Source: Phycisphaerales bacterium Planc_01 (lineage in GTDB: Bacteria > Planctomycetota > Phycisphaerae > Sedimentisphaerales > Anaerobacaceae). From it: a stretch of 51,182 nucleotides of DNA. The stretch spans positions 1-51,182 of the forward strand of contig LVBB01000146.1 in NCBI GenBank assembly GCA_001603075.1. Direction: 5' to 3'. Below the pieces are notes generated by a model. The model searched no databases. It saw nothing but the letters and a program-made list of their open reading frames with translations, and had not been told where the DNA came from. Position 1 is the stretch's first letter. Each line of letters starts with the position of its first letter. The position numbers and the translations under genes are program-made. Positions 24,236-32,547 of this stretch are shown one piece after another.

Positions 24236-25966
24236 CTACATGGCACTCTCAAGCATTCGCAGCCCTTCCATTTCGTGGAGGCCTTTGCCCGTCGGCACCA
24301 TTGGCCAGACATTCTCATGGGCCTCGACGTGAAAATCAACAAGACACGGCCTTTTCTCGGCAAGCATTTGGTCGATAGCGCTCCCGACATCGGCCTTGGC
24401 GTCCACGCCGATGCCGACGGCGCCGACCGCTCGCGCATACGCGGCGTAGTCAGGGTTCTTCACGTGGCTATGAACGTATCGCCGATCGTAAAACAGCTCC
24501 TGCCACTGGCGCACCATACCCATGGTGCCGTTGTTGAGGATACATATCTTGATCGGAAGCTCGGCCTGGACGGCCGTCGAAAGCTCCGACAGCGTCATAT
24601 TGAAGCTGTGGTCGCCGTCGATATCGATGACCGTCGCATCGGGTCGGGCCAGTTGGGCGCCGATGGCCGCCGGCAGGCCGAAACCCATCGTGCCCAGCCC
24701 ACCCGATGTAATCAACTGCCGGGCCCGGCGGAACCTGTAGAACTGGGCGGTCCACATCTGGTGCTGGCCGACGCCGGTCGTGATGATCGCATCGCCATTC
24801 GTCCGCCGACACAGTTCCTCAATGATGTATTGCGGCTTGATTCCGCTGGCGGTACGGTCGAAATCGAGGGCGCACGCGGTCTTCCATTGTGCGATCTGCG
24901 CGAACCACGCCGCCCTTTCACGGCGTTCGACGTGCCGGGTCAGTTGCCGCAGAACAGCCCTGGCATCGCCGACGATGGGAATGTCTACACGAACGTTCTT
25001 GGCGATGCTGGCCGCATCGATGTCGATGTGAATCACCCGGGCCTTGGGAGCGAAGCTCTTCAGATCGCCGGTAACACGGTCGTCGAATCGGGCCCCGACG
25101 GCGATCAGCAGATCGCATTCCTGAACCGCATAGTTGGCATATGCGGTCCCGTGCATGCCGAGCATATCCAGCGACTCGGGCCAATTCTGGTCGTAGCTGC
25201 CCAGTCCCATCAGTGTCATCGCGACGGGCAGGTGGGCCCTTTGCGCCAGCTCGCGCAGCTCACCGGCGGCGTTGCCGCTGACGACCCCCCCGCCGGCCAG
25301 CAACACGGGACGGTGGGCGCGATTGATTTCCTCGGCCGCACGGGCGATCTGGGCCGCATGGGCGCTGGAACGAACGTTGTACCCGCGCAAAGCGATCCCT
25401 GTGGGATTGACGGATGGGCACGCGGCGAACTCCAAATCCACCGGCAGATCGATCAGGACAGGCCCGGGCCGGCCTGTCGAGGCGATGTGAAAGGCCTCGT
25501 GGAGCGTCCCGGCCAGGTCCTCAACACGCTTGACGATGTAATTGTGCTTCGTGACCGGACGCGTGATCCCCACCATCGGGGCTTCCTGGAAGGCGTCGCC
25601 ACCGATCAGGTCGGTGCGGACCTGCCCCGTGATGGCCACAAGCGGGACCGAATCCATCATCGCCGTGGCCAGACCCGTAACGAGATTGCAGGCGCCAGGA
25701 CCGCTGGTGGCGATAACAACGCCCGTCTTACCACTGGCACGGGCGTAGGCATCGGCCATGTGGCAACCCCCCTGCTCGTGGCAGGGCACGACGAAGCGGA
25801 TCGGGGCCTCGTAGAGCCGATCGAAAAGAGGCAGTACCGAGGCGCCGATGTAGCCGAAGACCGTGTCGACACCGTGCGCAAGTAGAGCATCAACAACGAT
25901 TTGAGCGCCGGTCCGATAGCGTGGGGGTGCGGCCGCTCCGGCAGCGGAGAGGTGATCCGATGGCAT
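24236..25966 (-). CDS. ilvB: Second acetolactate synthase large subunit (diverged paralog)
   Basis: Also 576 residues and alignable with the ilvB copy at 22379-24109 over its whole length, with large blocks identical (HEQGGCHMADAYARASGK, GPGACNLVTGLATAMMDS). It keeps E64, VGARFDDRVTG and the GDHSFNM...NN ThDP-Mg site, so it should be catalytic. Near the thiazole pocket the ilvB copy has TGG at 40-42 but this one has IGA, the most visible active-site difference. It comes first in the operon with its own strong promoter. It may be an isozyme of different substrate preference (2-ketobutyrate versus pyruvate) or regulation. Both copies have a 126-base gap between them with no gene. Confidence 0.92.
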   Translation of the reverse strand: MPSDHLSAAGAAAPPRYRTGAQIVVDALLAHGVDTVFGYIGASVLPLFDRLYEAPIRFVVPCHEQGGCHMADAYARASGKTGVVIATSGPGACNLVTGLATAMMDSVPLVAITGQVRTDLIGGDAFQEAPMVGITRPVTKHNYIVKRVEDLAGTLHEAFHIASTGRPGPVLIDLPVDLEFAACPSVNPTGIALRGYNVRSSAHAAQIARAAEEINRAHRPVLLAGGGVVSGNAAGELRELAQRAHLPVAMTLMGLGSYDQNWPESLDMLGMHGTAYANYAVQECDLLIAVGARFDDRVTGDLKSFAPKARVIHIDIDAASIAKNVRVDIPIVGDARAVLRQLTRHVERRERAAWFAQIAQWKTACALDFDRTASGIKPQYIIEELCRRTNGDAIITTGVGQHQMWTAQFYRFRRARQLITSGGLGTMGFGLPAAIGAQLARPDATVIDIDGDHSFNMTLSELSTAVQAELPIKICILNNGTMGMVRQWQELFYDRRYVHSHVKNPDYAAYARAVGAVGIGVDAKADVGSAIDQMLAEKRPCLVDFHVEAHENVWPMVPTGKGLHEMEGLRMLESAM

Positions 25967-26115
25967 AACTTCTTCCTTTCCCGATCAACACGTCGGGCTC
26001 CTACCATCAGGGGCCCTTTGGTCATTCCGGCGGATCGTGGCTTTGAGGGCTTGCCCCGAGGCGACCAACCACTCTTGCACTGAAGAGCAGCCGATACACC
26101 CGGAGATACAGGCTC

Positions 26116-26178
26116 TTACCACGACCCCGTAACCATCCCACATTCACGGGGATGCACCAGGATCTTGCCCGTGCTCAT
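26116..26178 (-). CDS. Putative ilv leader peptide
   Basis: A 20-codon frame from ATG 26178 to TAA 26116-26118, reading MSTGKILVHPRECGMVTGSW. It contains consecutive Ile-Leu-Val codons, the three end-products of the operon. That is what an attenuation leader needs, though three codons are few. The ATG is only about 7 bases from the expected transcription start, so it would be nearly leaderless. About 35 bases later the RNA can form an AAGAGC...GCTCTT hairpin. Evidence is positional and modest. Confidence 0.3.
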   Translation of the reverse strand: MSTGKILVHPRECGMVTGSW

Positions 26179-26191
26179 ACACGGACGATGT

Positions 26192-26220
26192 ATCCTACGA
26201 ATATCGGGTCGATTTGTCAA
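26192..26220 (-). promoter_or_regulatory. Promoter of the ilv operon
   Basis: A perfect -35 box TTGACA (26215-26220), 17-base spacer, and -10 box TAGGAT (26192-26197) on the minus strand. It faces the first large-subunit gene, leaving a leader of about 220 bases, long for an untranslated region and consistent with regulated transcription. Confidence 0.75.
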
Positions 26221-26383
26221 GCTCTTTTGTGATGGAGGGAACAAATTTGGGCATTTTCACTCATGTGCATGTAAGAGCCAGGACGATGCTAAGGCCAACG
26301 ATACGGCGGTCATAAGGCGCCCCGCATCGCACTGTGAAACGGAAGGCTCGGGCGTCTTCCGGAAGGCAATCAGAGCCCTTGGC

Positions 26384-26411
26384 TTGCCATCTGCGAGCCA
26401 TATGCTATAAT
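26384..26411 (+). promoter_or_regulatory. Promoter of the sigma/anti-sigma operon
   Basis: TTGCCA (26384-26389) and a perfect TATAAT (26406-26411) are 16 bases apart. It points at the ECF sigma gene. This is a housekeeping-type promoter, not an ECF-type one, so I see no evidence of autoregulation here. Confidence 0.65.
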
Positions 26412-26468
26412 AGCCGGTGTGGTTCAGATGCGTTTGTTTTCGTCATGGGCAGGGGCCCCCGGAGCAGG

Positions 26469-27014
26469 ATGGCAGTGATAGGATTCGGTCAAGACGACAG
26501 GACCGACAGGAAGGCGGTTGATGCGGCCTCGGCCGTGTTTCGCGAACACGGCGCATTCATCCGGACCACCATCCGTTTTCAGGCCGGTAGCGAGTTTCAG
26601 GAGGACGAACTGGTACAGCAACTCTTCCTGTCCCTTGTAAACGCTCCCATTCCCGAAGACGTCAGGAACGTCAGAAACTACCTCTACCGAGCGATTGCCA
26701 ACGATATCATGGATTCGGTCCGACGGAAGGCCCGCCAGCGGAAACATTTTCGGAAATTTGCAGAAGAATTTCGGATTTCCATCCACAGACAGGCACCGGC
26801 GGACGCCCTTATCGGCGAAGAAGACAGTGATGCGGCGTTCGCATGTCTGACCCGGCAGTTGGGCAGGAGAGAGGCAGAAGCTGTCAAGTTGAGATATCAG
26901 GATGATCGCAGTACTCCGGAGATCGCCCATATCATGGGCGTTGACAGGCGGACGGTGAGCCGGTATTTGGCCGCCGCATTGAGTCAGTTGAGGAGAATCC
27001 TGGCGATTGAATGA
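26469..27014 (+). CDS. RNA polymerase ECF sigma factor
   Basis: A 181-residue sigma factor. Region 2 is visible as AASAVFREHGAFIRTTI, EDELVQQLFLSLVNAPI and NYLYRAIANDIMDSVRRK. Region 4 is LGRREAEAVKLRYQDDRSTPE followed by IAHIMGVDRRTVSRYLAAAL, a helix-turn-helix. The best start is ATG 26469 (GGAG just upstream); ATG 26445 would add eight residues. The gene is directly followed by the large anti-sigma gene (3 bases after the stop), so the pair is co-transcribed and almost certainly a regulatory couple. The target genes are not visible from sequence, but the nearby C39-like and pseudopilin genes are candidates. Confidence 0.9.
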   Translation: MAVIGFGQDDRTDRKAVDAASAVFREHGAFIRTTIRFQAGSEFQEDELVQQLFLSLVNAPIPEDVRNVRNYLYRAIANDIMDSVRRKARQRKHFRKFAEEFRISIHRQAPADALIGEEDSDAAFACLTRQLGRREAEAVKLRYQDDRSTPEIAHIMGVDRRTVSRYLAAALSQLRRILAIE

Positions 27015-27017
27015 GGG

Positions 27018-28667
27018 ATGGGGATGGTTGCATTCGATGGAAGCGAATCCTGCCACGAAGCGGAAGTGTACTACCATGATTCTGTCGAGGATCCCACCGG
27101 TTCGTCCATTCCGGCGTCGGTGAGAGCTCACATCGACAGTTGCTTCCACTGCCGCCGACGGATACAGACGCTCCGGGAAGCCCTCCGCGAGCTGGACAGC
27201 CGGCCTGAGTCGGCGCTCCCGGAGAAAGACCTGCAGCTCATTGCGGAGTTGCAGTCGCACTTCGAGCACCTCGATGAGCCGCTGGCCTGTAGGAGTGTCA
27301 AACCATTCCTCTGCGATCTTCTGTCCCCATCCATGAGGATCCGAATCCCCACTCCCGTGACCGTCCACGTGGATCGATGCGCCTCGTGTTCAAACGATCT
27401 CGACTCGCTCAGACAACTGACGCTCGGGGCCGACCAGTTGGCCCGTCTGGGTCGCCTGTACCGGGAGAGCCCAAACGACGACCCGAGTGCCTGCCTGACG
27501 GAGTCCCAGATGGATGCTGCTTCGTCTGCACACTTCGAAGACATGGCGTCCGGCGTCCTCGACCATCTGTGCGTCTGCCCGCGCTGCCGTCGCGACGTAT
27601 ACGAGCGTCGCCGGAACCTGCTGGCCCGTGTCGGCGGGGGGTCGGCCCCGACGCGATCCCTCCGTTGCGAACACATCTCGATGGCCGATCTGTTCGACTG
27701 TGTTGTTCCCTATGGCCTGCAGCTCGAGTTCTTCCGGACGGCCCGCCAACGGGCCCTCTGCGAACACGTGCGCTCCTGCCCCGCATGCCTTGAGAGAATG
27801 CAGCAGATTCATCACACCGTTTTTCAGATCGCCGAGCGTGCCGATTCCGGCGTGGTCACCATCTATTCGACGGACGGCCTTGGCGGAACGACGCCGGGGA
27901 CAGCCTTGCCAACCTCTGGCCGAGCCTATCCCATCAACGTACGGGTCGAGCGGCATAGCCGCCGAATCGCCGGCCGTCTGATGCATCGCCTGGGTGGACC
28001 AGCCGTCAGGCCGCTGGCCAGGGCCGCCTTCCTCGTGGCCGCAATGATCCCCCTGGCGATCCTGTTCGTCGTCAGCGTGCCCTCGGCGTCGGGTCTGAGT
28101 GTCCGCCAGGTCGATCAGATCCTCGGCAGGGCCAAAACGGTGCACATCTCGGTGTTTCGCGAGGGCCAGAGCGAGCCATTCCGCCAGTTGTGGATCTCCC
28201 GGAACAAGGGAGTGGTCATCTCACAGATGGGATCGGAGAGCCGGATCTATGACCTGCCAAACCGTCGCGCGACGGTGGTCCGTCCCGACCCCGGGACCGT
28301 CGAGCATACAGATCTGAACAGGTCCGATCTGGACGCTGTCGAACGTTCGATGCGCCGCATTCTGGAGTCGTCGCTGCTCGATGCACCGCTGGATGCCGAG
28401 TTGAGCCGTCAGCCGGAGTCCTCCGGGCCGGCACATGCCCGGCTTGACGTGTATGAGATGACCTGGAATCGTTTGTCCGACCTGCGCGCCCCGCTGCCGG
28501 GCAAGTTCAGAGTCTACGTCGATCCCATTACGAGACTGCCCCAGCGACATGAGTTGTTCTCGTGGGTCCCCGCCATAAACGACTGGCACGTGCAGACGAG
28601 CCTGTATGAGTACCCGCAGGACGACGAAATCGAGGCACGTCGGCGGACGCTGCTGCCGCTGAAGTAG
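27018..28667 (+). CDS. Anti-sigma factor with four ZAS-type zinc motifs and a periplasmic sensor domain
   Basis: A 549-residue membrane protein. The cytoplasmic half has four HxxxCxxC motifs: H38-C42-C45, H117-C121-C124, H183-C187-C190 and H250-C254-C257. Each is preceded by a cysteine (C12, C91, C159, C217) 24-33 residues upstream, as in the zinc-binding anti-sigma (ZAS) pattern. One membrane span lies at about 333-355 (RPLARAAFLVAAMIPLAILFV). The C-terminal 190 residues (TVHISVFREGQSEPF, then VYVDPITRLPQRHELFSW) resemble the LolA/RseB-like beta fold that senses lipids or envelope stress. It follows the sigma gene with no gap and would hold it at the membrane. Four ZAS units in one chain is unusual. 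ATG 27024 is an alternative start. Confidence 0.8.
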   Translation: MGMVAFDGSESCHEAEVYYHDSVEDPTGSSIPASVRAHIDSCFHCRRRIQTLREALRELDSRPESALPEKDLQLIAELQSHFEHLDEPLACRSVKPFLCDLLSPSMRIRIPTPVTVHVDRCASCSNDLDSLRQLTLGADQLARLGRLYRESPNDDPSACLTESQMDAASSAHFEDMASGVLDHLCVCPRCRRDVYERRRNLLARVGGGSAPTRSLRCEHISMADLFDCVVPYGLQLEFFRTARQRALCEHVRSCPACLERMQQIHHTVFQIAERADSGVVTIYSTDGLGGTTPGTALPTSGRAYPINVRVERHSRRIAGRLMHRLGGPAVRPLARAAFLVAAMIPLAILFVVSVPSASGLSVRQVDQILGRAKTVHISVFREGQSEPFRQLWISRNKGVVISQMGSESRIYDLPNRRATVVRPDPGTVEHTDLNRSDLDAVERSMRRILESSLLDAPLDAELSRQPESSGPAHARLDVYEMTWNRLSDLRAPLPGKFRVYVDPITRLPQRHELFSWVPAINDWHVQTSLYEYPQDDEIEARRRTLLPLK

Positions 28668-28674
28668 TCCGATT

Positions 28675-29493
28675 CTACCTGGGCTCCCACAGAGGCGTCC
28701 GATTGTGGTATGTCGGCTCGTCCGCTTCGCCCATCGTTTCCACGCGCAGGGCTTCGGCCTTCATGCGATCGACATGCCCATCGGCGAATCCGACGTTGAC
28801 GGTCTTGTTCGGGTGCCGGCCGCCGATGGCGTCGTCGATCTGTCCCGGCAGCAGTTCCTTCTCCCTGTTGATCGCAAGACCCGGGATATACGCCGTGCCG
28901 ATCGCCAGGGCGCCGGAGTAACGATGGGGAGGCTGCGTCGTCACATCCCACCAGCAAATGAGGGCATAGCCGCTGTCCACGAGCAAGACCGTCGCTCCCG
29001 GTTGACGGATCGTGCTCGTGGACAACGGCGGCCCCAAAAACTCCCGCTTGTAGGGACTCACGTCGGCGGCGCTTCGACACAAGGACCGGTTGACGCCGTA
29101 GTTGCCGCAGAGGACGCTCCGCGACAACCCCGGTGCTGCAATACGCCGTGAAGGGCACTCCAGTATCTTCCTGTCACGTAAAGACTGGTGGCGAACGGCG
29201 CCGATGAAGTCGGGCCAATACCACCCGGGCAGATCGTAAGCCGCGTCGCTGAGGTAGCCGCTCGGCGGGTTCGAACGCATCGCCCAGATACCATAGGGCA
29301 AGGTTTCATGTTCCGCTTCATATTGATGGAACTGGATCGCCAGGTCACGAATATGGGCCTGGCAGACCGTCGCCCTGGCCTGTTCGCGTGCGCTATGCAG
29401 CACCGGAAAGAGCAGTGCCGCCAACAACGTGATGACAGCAATCACGACGATCAGCTCGACGAGCGTGAAGGCTCTGGGTCTCATGGTCCGCAT
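28675..29493 (-). CDS. Pseudopilin with prepilin signal and H-x-DG C-terminal motif
   Basis: A 272-residue protein beginning with a prepilin cleavage/methylation segment (RPRAFTLVELIVVIAVITLL). It has the planctomycete-type C-terminal signature HPNKTVNVGFADGHVDR, a DUF1559-like H-x10-DG. A peptidase (PilD type) would cleave after the short basic leader and the protein would enter a pilus-like or type II secretion fibre. Starts at ATG 29493 or 29484 are both possible and lack a strong ribosome binding site. It ends 7 bases from the convergent anti-sigma gene and may be expressed separately. Confidence 0.85.
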   Translation of the reverse strand: MRTMRPRAFTLVELIVVIAVITLLAALLFPVLHSAREQARATVCQAHIRDLAIQFHQYEAEHETLPYGIWAMRSNPPSGYLSDAAYDLPGWYWPDFIGAVRHQSLRDRKILECPSRRIAAPGLSRSVLCGNYGVNRSLCRSAADVSPYKREFLGPPLSTSTIRQPGATVLLVDSGYALICWWDVTTQPPHRYSGALAIGTAYIPGLAINREKELLPGQIDDAIGGRHPNKTVNVGFADGHVDRMKAEALRVETMGEADEPTYHNRTPLWEPR

Positions 29494-29603
29494 TGTAGGC
29501 TCAGCCGCCTCTGCGTCAATCGGCGTTCGCAGTGGTACCATCGGACGTCATCCGCCCCCATGCCCCACGAACACACCAAACACTGGCTTCCGGCTCATCC
29601 CGC

Positions 29604-31406
29604 TCAGCGACATGCGCTCATGGCGTACCAATCCCATACACCGGTCACCAGGCATCTTATGATGAGCGGGTCATAGTAGCAGTCCGTTCCTGCCATCCGA
29701 GCGTACAGACCGGTCGTACAGGTCCCGTCGGGAGCGGGCTCGCAACCCCACCGTTCGAAATACCACTGGAAGTACCCGAAGCAGCCCCACCCGTCGGGGG
29801 CATCGGTGCAGGGGATGATCCACTCATCCTGCAGCAGCAGCGTGCAGCTCCAGCCGTCGCCGCCTGCGATACGACGCAAGACGCCCTCAGGTACATCGGC
29901 GAACGGTCCTTCGATAGGCTCATTGGACAGCAGCAGAGCGACCCCGTCCGACCAGTCCGTCGCCACGAAGCCTCTGTCCTTGCGACAGTAGAACCTGTCA
30001 TCGGCCAGGTCAACGATCCAGGCATAGCGATCGTCGACGCGATCGAGCACCACGAAATGCTCCTGTCCCGGCAGATGCAGAATCGCCTGGCAACCGGACA
30101 ACGCCTCAAGGGTGGCCAAGTCGGTCTGTACAACACGGCAATGCAGACCGAGGCTCTGGGCGCCTCGTTTCAGGTCGTGCATCGTCGTGCGTCCATCCGA
30201 CCCGACCATCTGCGTCAGCCTGGTCGCCGGCGCAACTCTGCCCAACTGCGTCGCGGCGTATTGCAGCGAGGCGGTGGCGCAGTTCTGAGGGCGCTTGCCC
30301 TGCTCGGCCACATAAGCCAGTCGCTCGGCCAGGAGCAGGTCCGCATCGACCGCGTTGGAGTGGTGGTACACCAGGGCCCTGGCAGACATCGTCGAGTAGT
30401 ACTCCACCGATGTATCGGCGCCGAACGAAACGCTGAACCTCTCCGCACCCGGAACGGCCGCATCAACAGCGGTGTAATCCCACTTGTCTGAACACAGCAG
30501 GCGATTCGTGAAGGCATCGTACTGTTCGATCACGACCGTGGTGGGCACCCAATAGCCCCCGATCCGGCGGTATCCCGAGCAGTAGGTGGATGTCAACGTG
30601 TTGTTACCTCCGGGCAACGTATGGGCGGCCGCTGCCAGATCCTTCGAAGGGTCCAGCAAGAACGTCATCTCCGAACCGCCGGCAGGCTCAACGGTCAGCT
30701 CGATCTGAGTGGTCCCGTCGCGGACAATCTCGGTGGCCGAAACCTTCGCGGCGACCAGGTTCGCATACGACAGCAGGCCCCGGCCCCAGGGGATGACGCC
30801 GGCCGTCAACGGCCCGGTGACCGCCCGAGGCAGCCGGTCGCTCGTATCCACGATGGCCCCGCCGGCCGAGACCGCATAGATCGTATACTTCTGTCCATCC
30901 CACGCGAACACCCGGCGATCGTTCCAGCTCCTGTTGAAGTAGTTGACCATGGCGTTGCCCGCCAGATCGGCCGACGGCGTGACCGAATCGCTTCGCGACG
31001 AGATCGCGACCTCCCAGTAAAACCTTGTACCATCATACCTTAGCACAACCGACGAGGTCATGCTCGACTCGTTGGACAGCTCGTAACGCACGTTGAACGG
31101 GATCGCGTCGAGGTACATCTTCTGCAGTTCAAGCGTCCGCTCTGACTTGTCGGTCCTGCTCTGGTACTCACGAATCTCCTGCTCGATCCTCTCGGTGATC
31201 GACGAAGCATCCGTGGTCCTGGCGGCCCTGTACTGCTGGTGTTTGGCTTCGATGGTACCGGCTGGAATCCAGGTCTGCCGGCCCGTGCTCGTGAGTTTCT
31301 CGATGACCTCGAGCACCTCGGCCCTATCCAGGGATCTCTGGGCGTTGACTGGAGCGACCACACACACCGCCAGCAACGCGACGGCTGCAACTTTGCCTAC
31401 CTTCAT
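29604..31406 (-). CDS. Exported C39-like cysteine peptidase with cysteine-rich tail
   Basis: A 600-residue secreted protein (signal peptide about 1-22, cleavage after VNA). Residues about 95-340 resemble a LolA/RseB-like beta-sandwich (RYDGTRFYWEVAISS, FAWDGQKYTIYAV, GYRRIGGYWVPTTVVIE). Residues 370-500 match a C39 peptidase domain: RPQNCATASLQYAATQLGR (C376), GQEHFVVLDRVDDRYAW (H450), IVDLADD (D466), giving a C-H-D triad. The tail from 515 has eight cysteines (521, 533, 542, 555, 563, 576, 585, 599), enough for four disulfides. C39 domains usually sit on ABC exporters and trim bacteriocin leaders; here it is free and secreted. ATG 31406 has AAGGAGG. Activity is inferred. Confidence 0.75.
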   Translation of the reverse strand: MKVGKVAAVALLAVCVVAPVNAQRSLDRAEVLEVIEKLTSTGRQTWIPAGTIEAKHQQYRAARTTDASSITERIEQEIREYQSRTDKSERTLELQKMYLDAIPFNVRYELSNESSMTSSVVLRYDGTRFYWEVAISSRSDSVTPSADLAGNAMVNYFNRSWNDRRVFAWDGQKYTIYAVSAGGAIVDTSDRLPRAVTGPLTAGVIPWGRGLLSYANLVAAKVSATEIVRDGTTQIELTVEPAGGSEMTFLLDPSKDLAAAAHTLPGGNNTLTSTYCSGYRRIGGYWVPTTVVIEQYDAFTNRLLCSDKWDYTAVDAAVPGAERFSVSFGADTSVEYYSTMSARALVYHHSNAVDADLLLAERLAYVAEQGKRPQNCATASLQYAATQLGRVAPATRLTQMVGSDGRTTMHDLKRGAQSLGLHCRVVQTDLATLEALSGCQAILHLPGQEHFVVLDRVDDRYAWIVDLADDRFYCRKDRGFVATDWSDGVALLLSNEPIEGPFADVPEGVLRRIAGGDGWSCTLLLQDEWIIPCTDAPDGWGCFGYFQWYFERWGCEPAPDGTCTTGLYARMAGTDCYYDPLIIRCLVTGVWDWYAMSACR

Positions 31407-31606
31407 AGCTTACCTCCTTGTGGAAAAGTGTTTTGGCCGGAGAACATACGCGGCTCGGCGAAAGCGGGCCCGGTGCAGACATCACCTCAGACCGCCCCAT
31501 GTTTAGGCGCACCTCAGACCGCAGATGTGGATGGAATTTCTGAAAATGTGAAAAAAAAGAGGCGCCGTCATGCTTCTTCATGGATCGGGCGAGGCGGGAG
31601 AACGGA

Positions 31607-32512
31607 CTACGGCATGGCATCGGCGGCGCCGGGATCAGGCTCAGGCCGCACGGCTTCGGTTCGTTCGAGCCAGTATTCGCAGAAGAGCGACAGGTCATGA
31701 ACATCGATCCGGTCATCGTCGTTCAAGTCGGTTGCCATCGGTGTGTTCGGGTCTGAAACGAAGGTCTCCCCCCAAAGACCGGCCAGCACAGCGAAATCTA
31801 CAAAGTCAACAAGGCTGTCGGCATGGTAGTCACGAGACGCAACATGATGGAAAGAAAGAACTTGGATCAAATCCGCCTCGAATGGCGGGGGATCGCCGGG
31901 ATCGTAGGGATTCGGCTCGGTCACGACGTCGATGCTCGGCGTGTAGCTGTACAATCCGACGCTGCATGTCCCAGCGGCTTTGGCATGGTAGTCCAGAACG
32001 AACCAAGGGCCGGCAACCGCGTCCGGGAACGCAAGCAGTTGAAATGACAGGCCACTCACATCGGCGGCGGCTGTGACCAAGGCGCCTGTGCCCGCCGCCG
32101 GAAGACACGAACCTTCGTAGGCGAAGAAAGGGGGATCCGTATTGTCGCCCCTCGCCGAGACGATCCCCGTGTCCATGTTCGCCCGTGAAAGCCACAATGC
32201 ACCGTTCCAACGCAATGCAGTATCAGATGTTACGTAAATCACCAGGCGGGTTCCCACCATGATGTCCCGATACACATTGGGTACGTTCGGATCGGCCAGA
32301 GCCAATGGCGTCGCCTGATCGGACAGGTAGACGGAAGCCGAAACCCCCGCAGCGACGGTCGAGCCAAGAAGCCCCGCCAGAACCAGCGAAGCAGCGGCGA
32401 TCAGACGCGGGCTGATTCGAGCCGCACGGCCCCCGCCCCAAGCACGCAGGCTGCAACCACGCATCTGGCAGCCGACGCATCGCACCAAACCGTCCCTTTC
32501 TGTAACTCGCAT
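31607..32512 (-). CDS. Secreted dockerin-tailed protein
   Basis: A 301-residue exported protein. The hydrophobic signal segment (RLIAAASLVLAGLLGSTVAAG) begins about 37 residues in if ATG 32512 is used; ATG 32464 gives a more normal length. The middle has beta-rich text (VYLSDQATPLALADPNVPNVY, LRWNGALWLSR) resembling a cohesin/adhesin-like fold. The end carries two dockerin-type calcium loops: HADSLVDFVDFAVLAGLW and DLNDDDRIDVHDLSLFCEYW. It may bind a cohesin partner on the cell surface. A near-consensus promoter lies 6-7 bases from ATG 32512. Confidence 0.7.
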   Translation of the reverse strand: MRVTERDGLVRCVGCQMRGCSLRAWGGGRAARISPRLIAAASLVLAGLLGSTVAAGVSASVYLSDQATPLALADPNVPNVYRDIMVGTRLVIYVTSDTALRWNGALWLSRANMDTGIVSARGDNTDPPFFAYEGSCLPAAGTGALVTAAADVSGLSFQLLAFPDAVAGPWFVLDYHAKAAGTCSVGLYSYTPSIDVVTEPNPYDPGDPPPFEADLIQVLSFHHVASRDYHADSLVDFVDFAVLAGLWGETFVSDPNTPMATDLNDDDRIDVHDLSLFCEYWLERTEAVRPEPDPGAADAMP

Positions 32513-32518
32513 CCCAAT

Positions 32519-32547
32519 ATTATAGGGATTTGCCCTTTCCAGGTCAA
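32519..32547 (-). promoter_or_regulatory. Promoter of the dockerin-protein gene
   Basis: TTGACC (32542-32547), 17-base spacer and perfect TATAAT (32519-32524) on the minus strand. It places the transcription start at about 32512, so ATG 32512 would be leaderless; ATG 32464 would have a 48-base leader. Confidence 0.65.

Larger units (their letters stand above)
25967..26468. other. Divergent intergenic region between ilv operon and ECF sigma gene
   Basis: About 500 bases without a full gene. Left part: ilv leader with promoter (26192-26220), a short leader ORF (26116-26178) and an AAGAGC/GCTCTT hairpin. Right part: promoter of the sigma-factor gene (26384-26411). The stretch 26221-26383 shows nothing I can name. 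No T-box consensus or obvious ligand riboswitch was seen. Confidence 0.55.

Noticed and set aside
25967-26185. T-box or other riboswitch in the ilv leader
   Set aside because: No T-box bulge sequence (TGGNACCGCG-like) and no known ligand-riboswitch core could be recognised.
31470-31550. Direct repeat (ACCTCAGACCGC twice) as CRISPR-like or mobile-element end
   Set aside because: Only two short copies with unequal spacing and no neighbouring cas or transposase gene.
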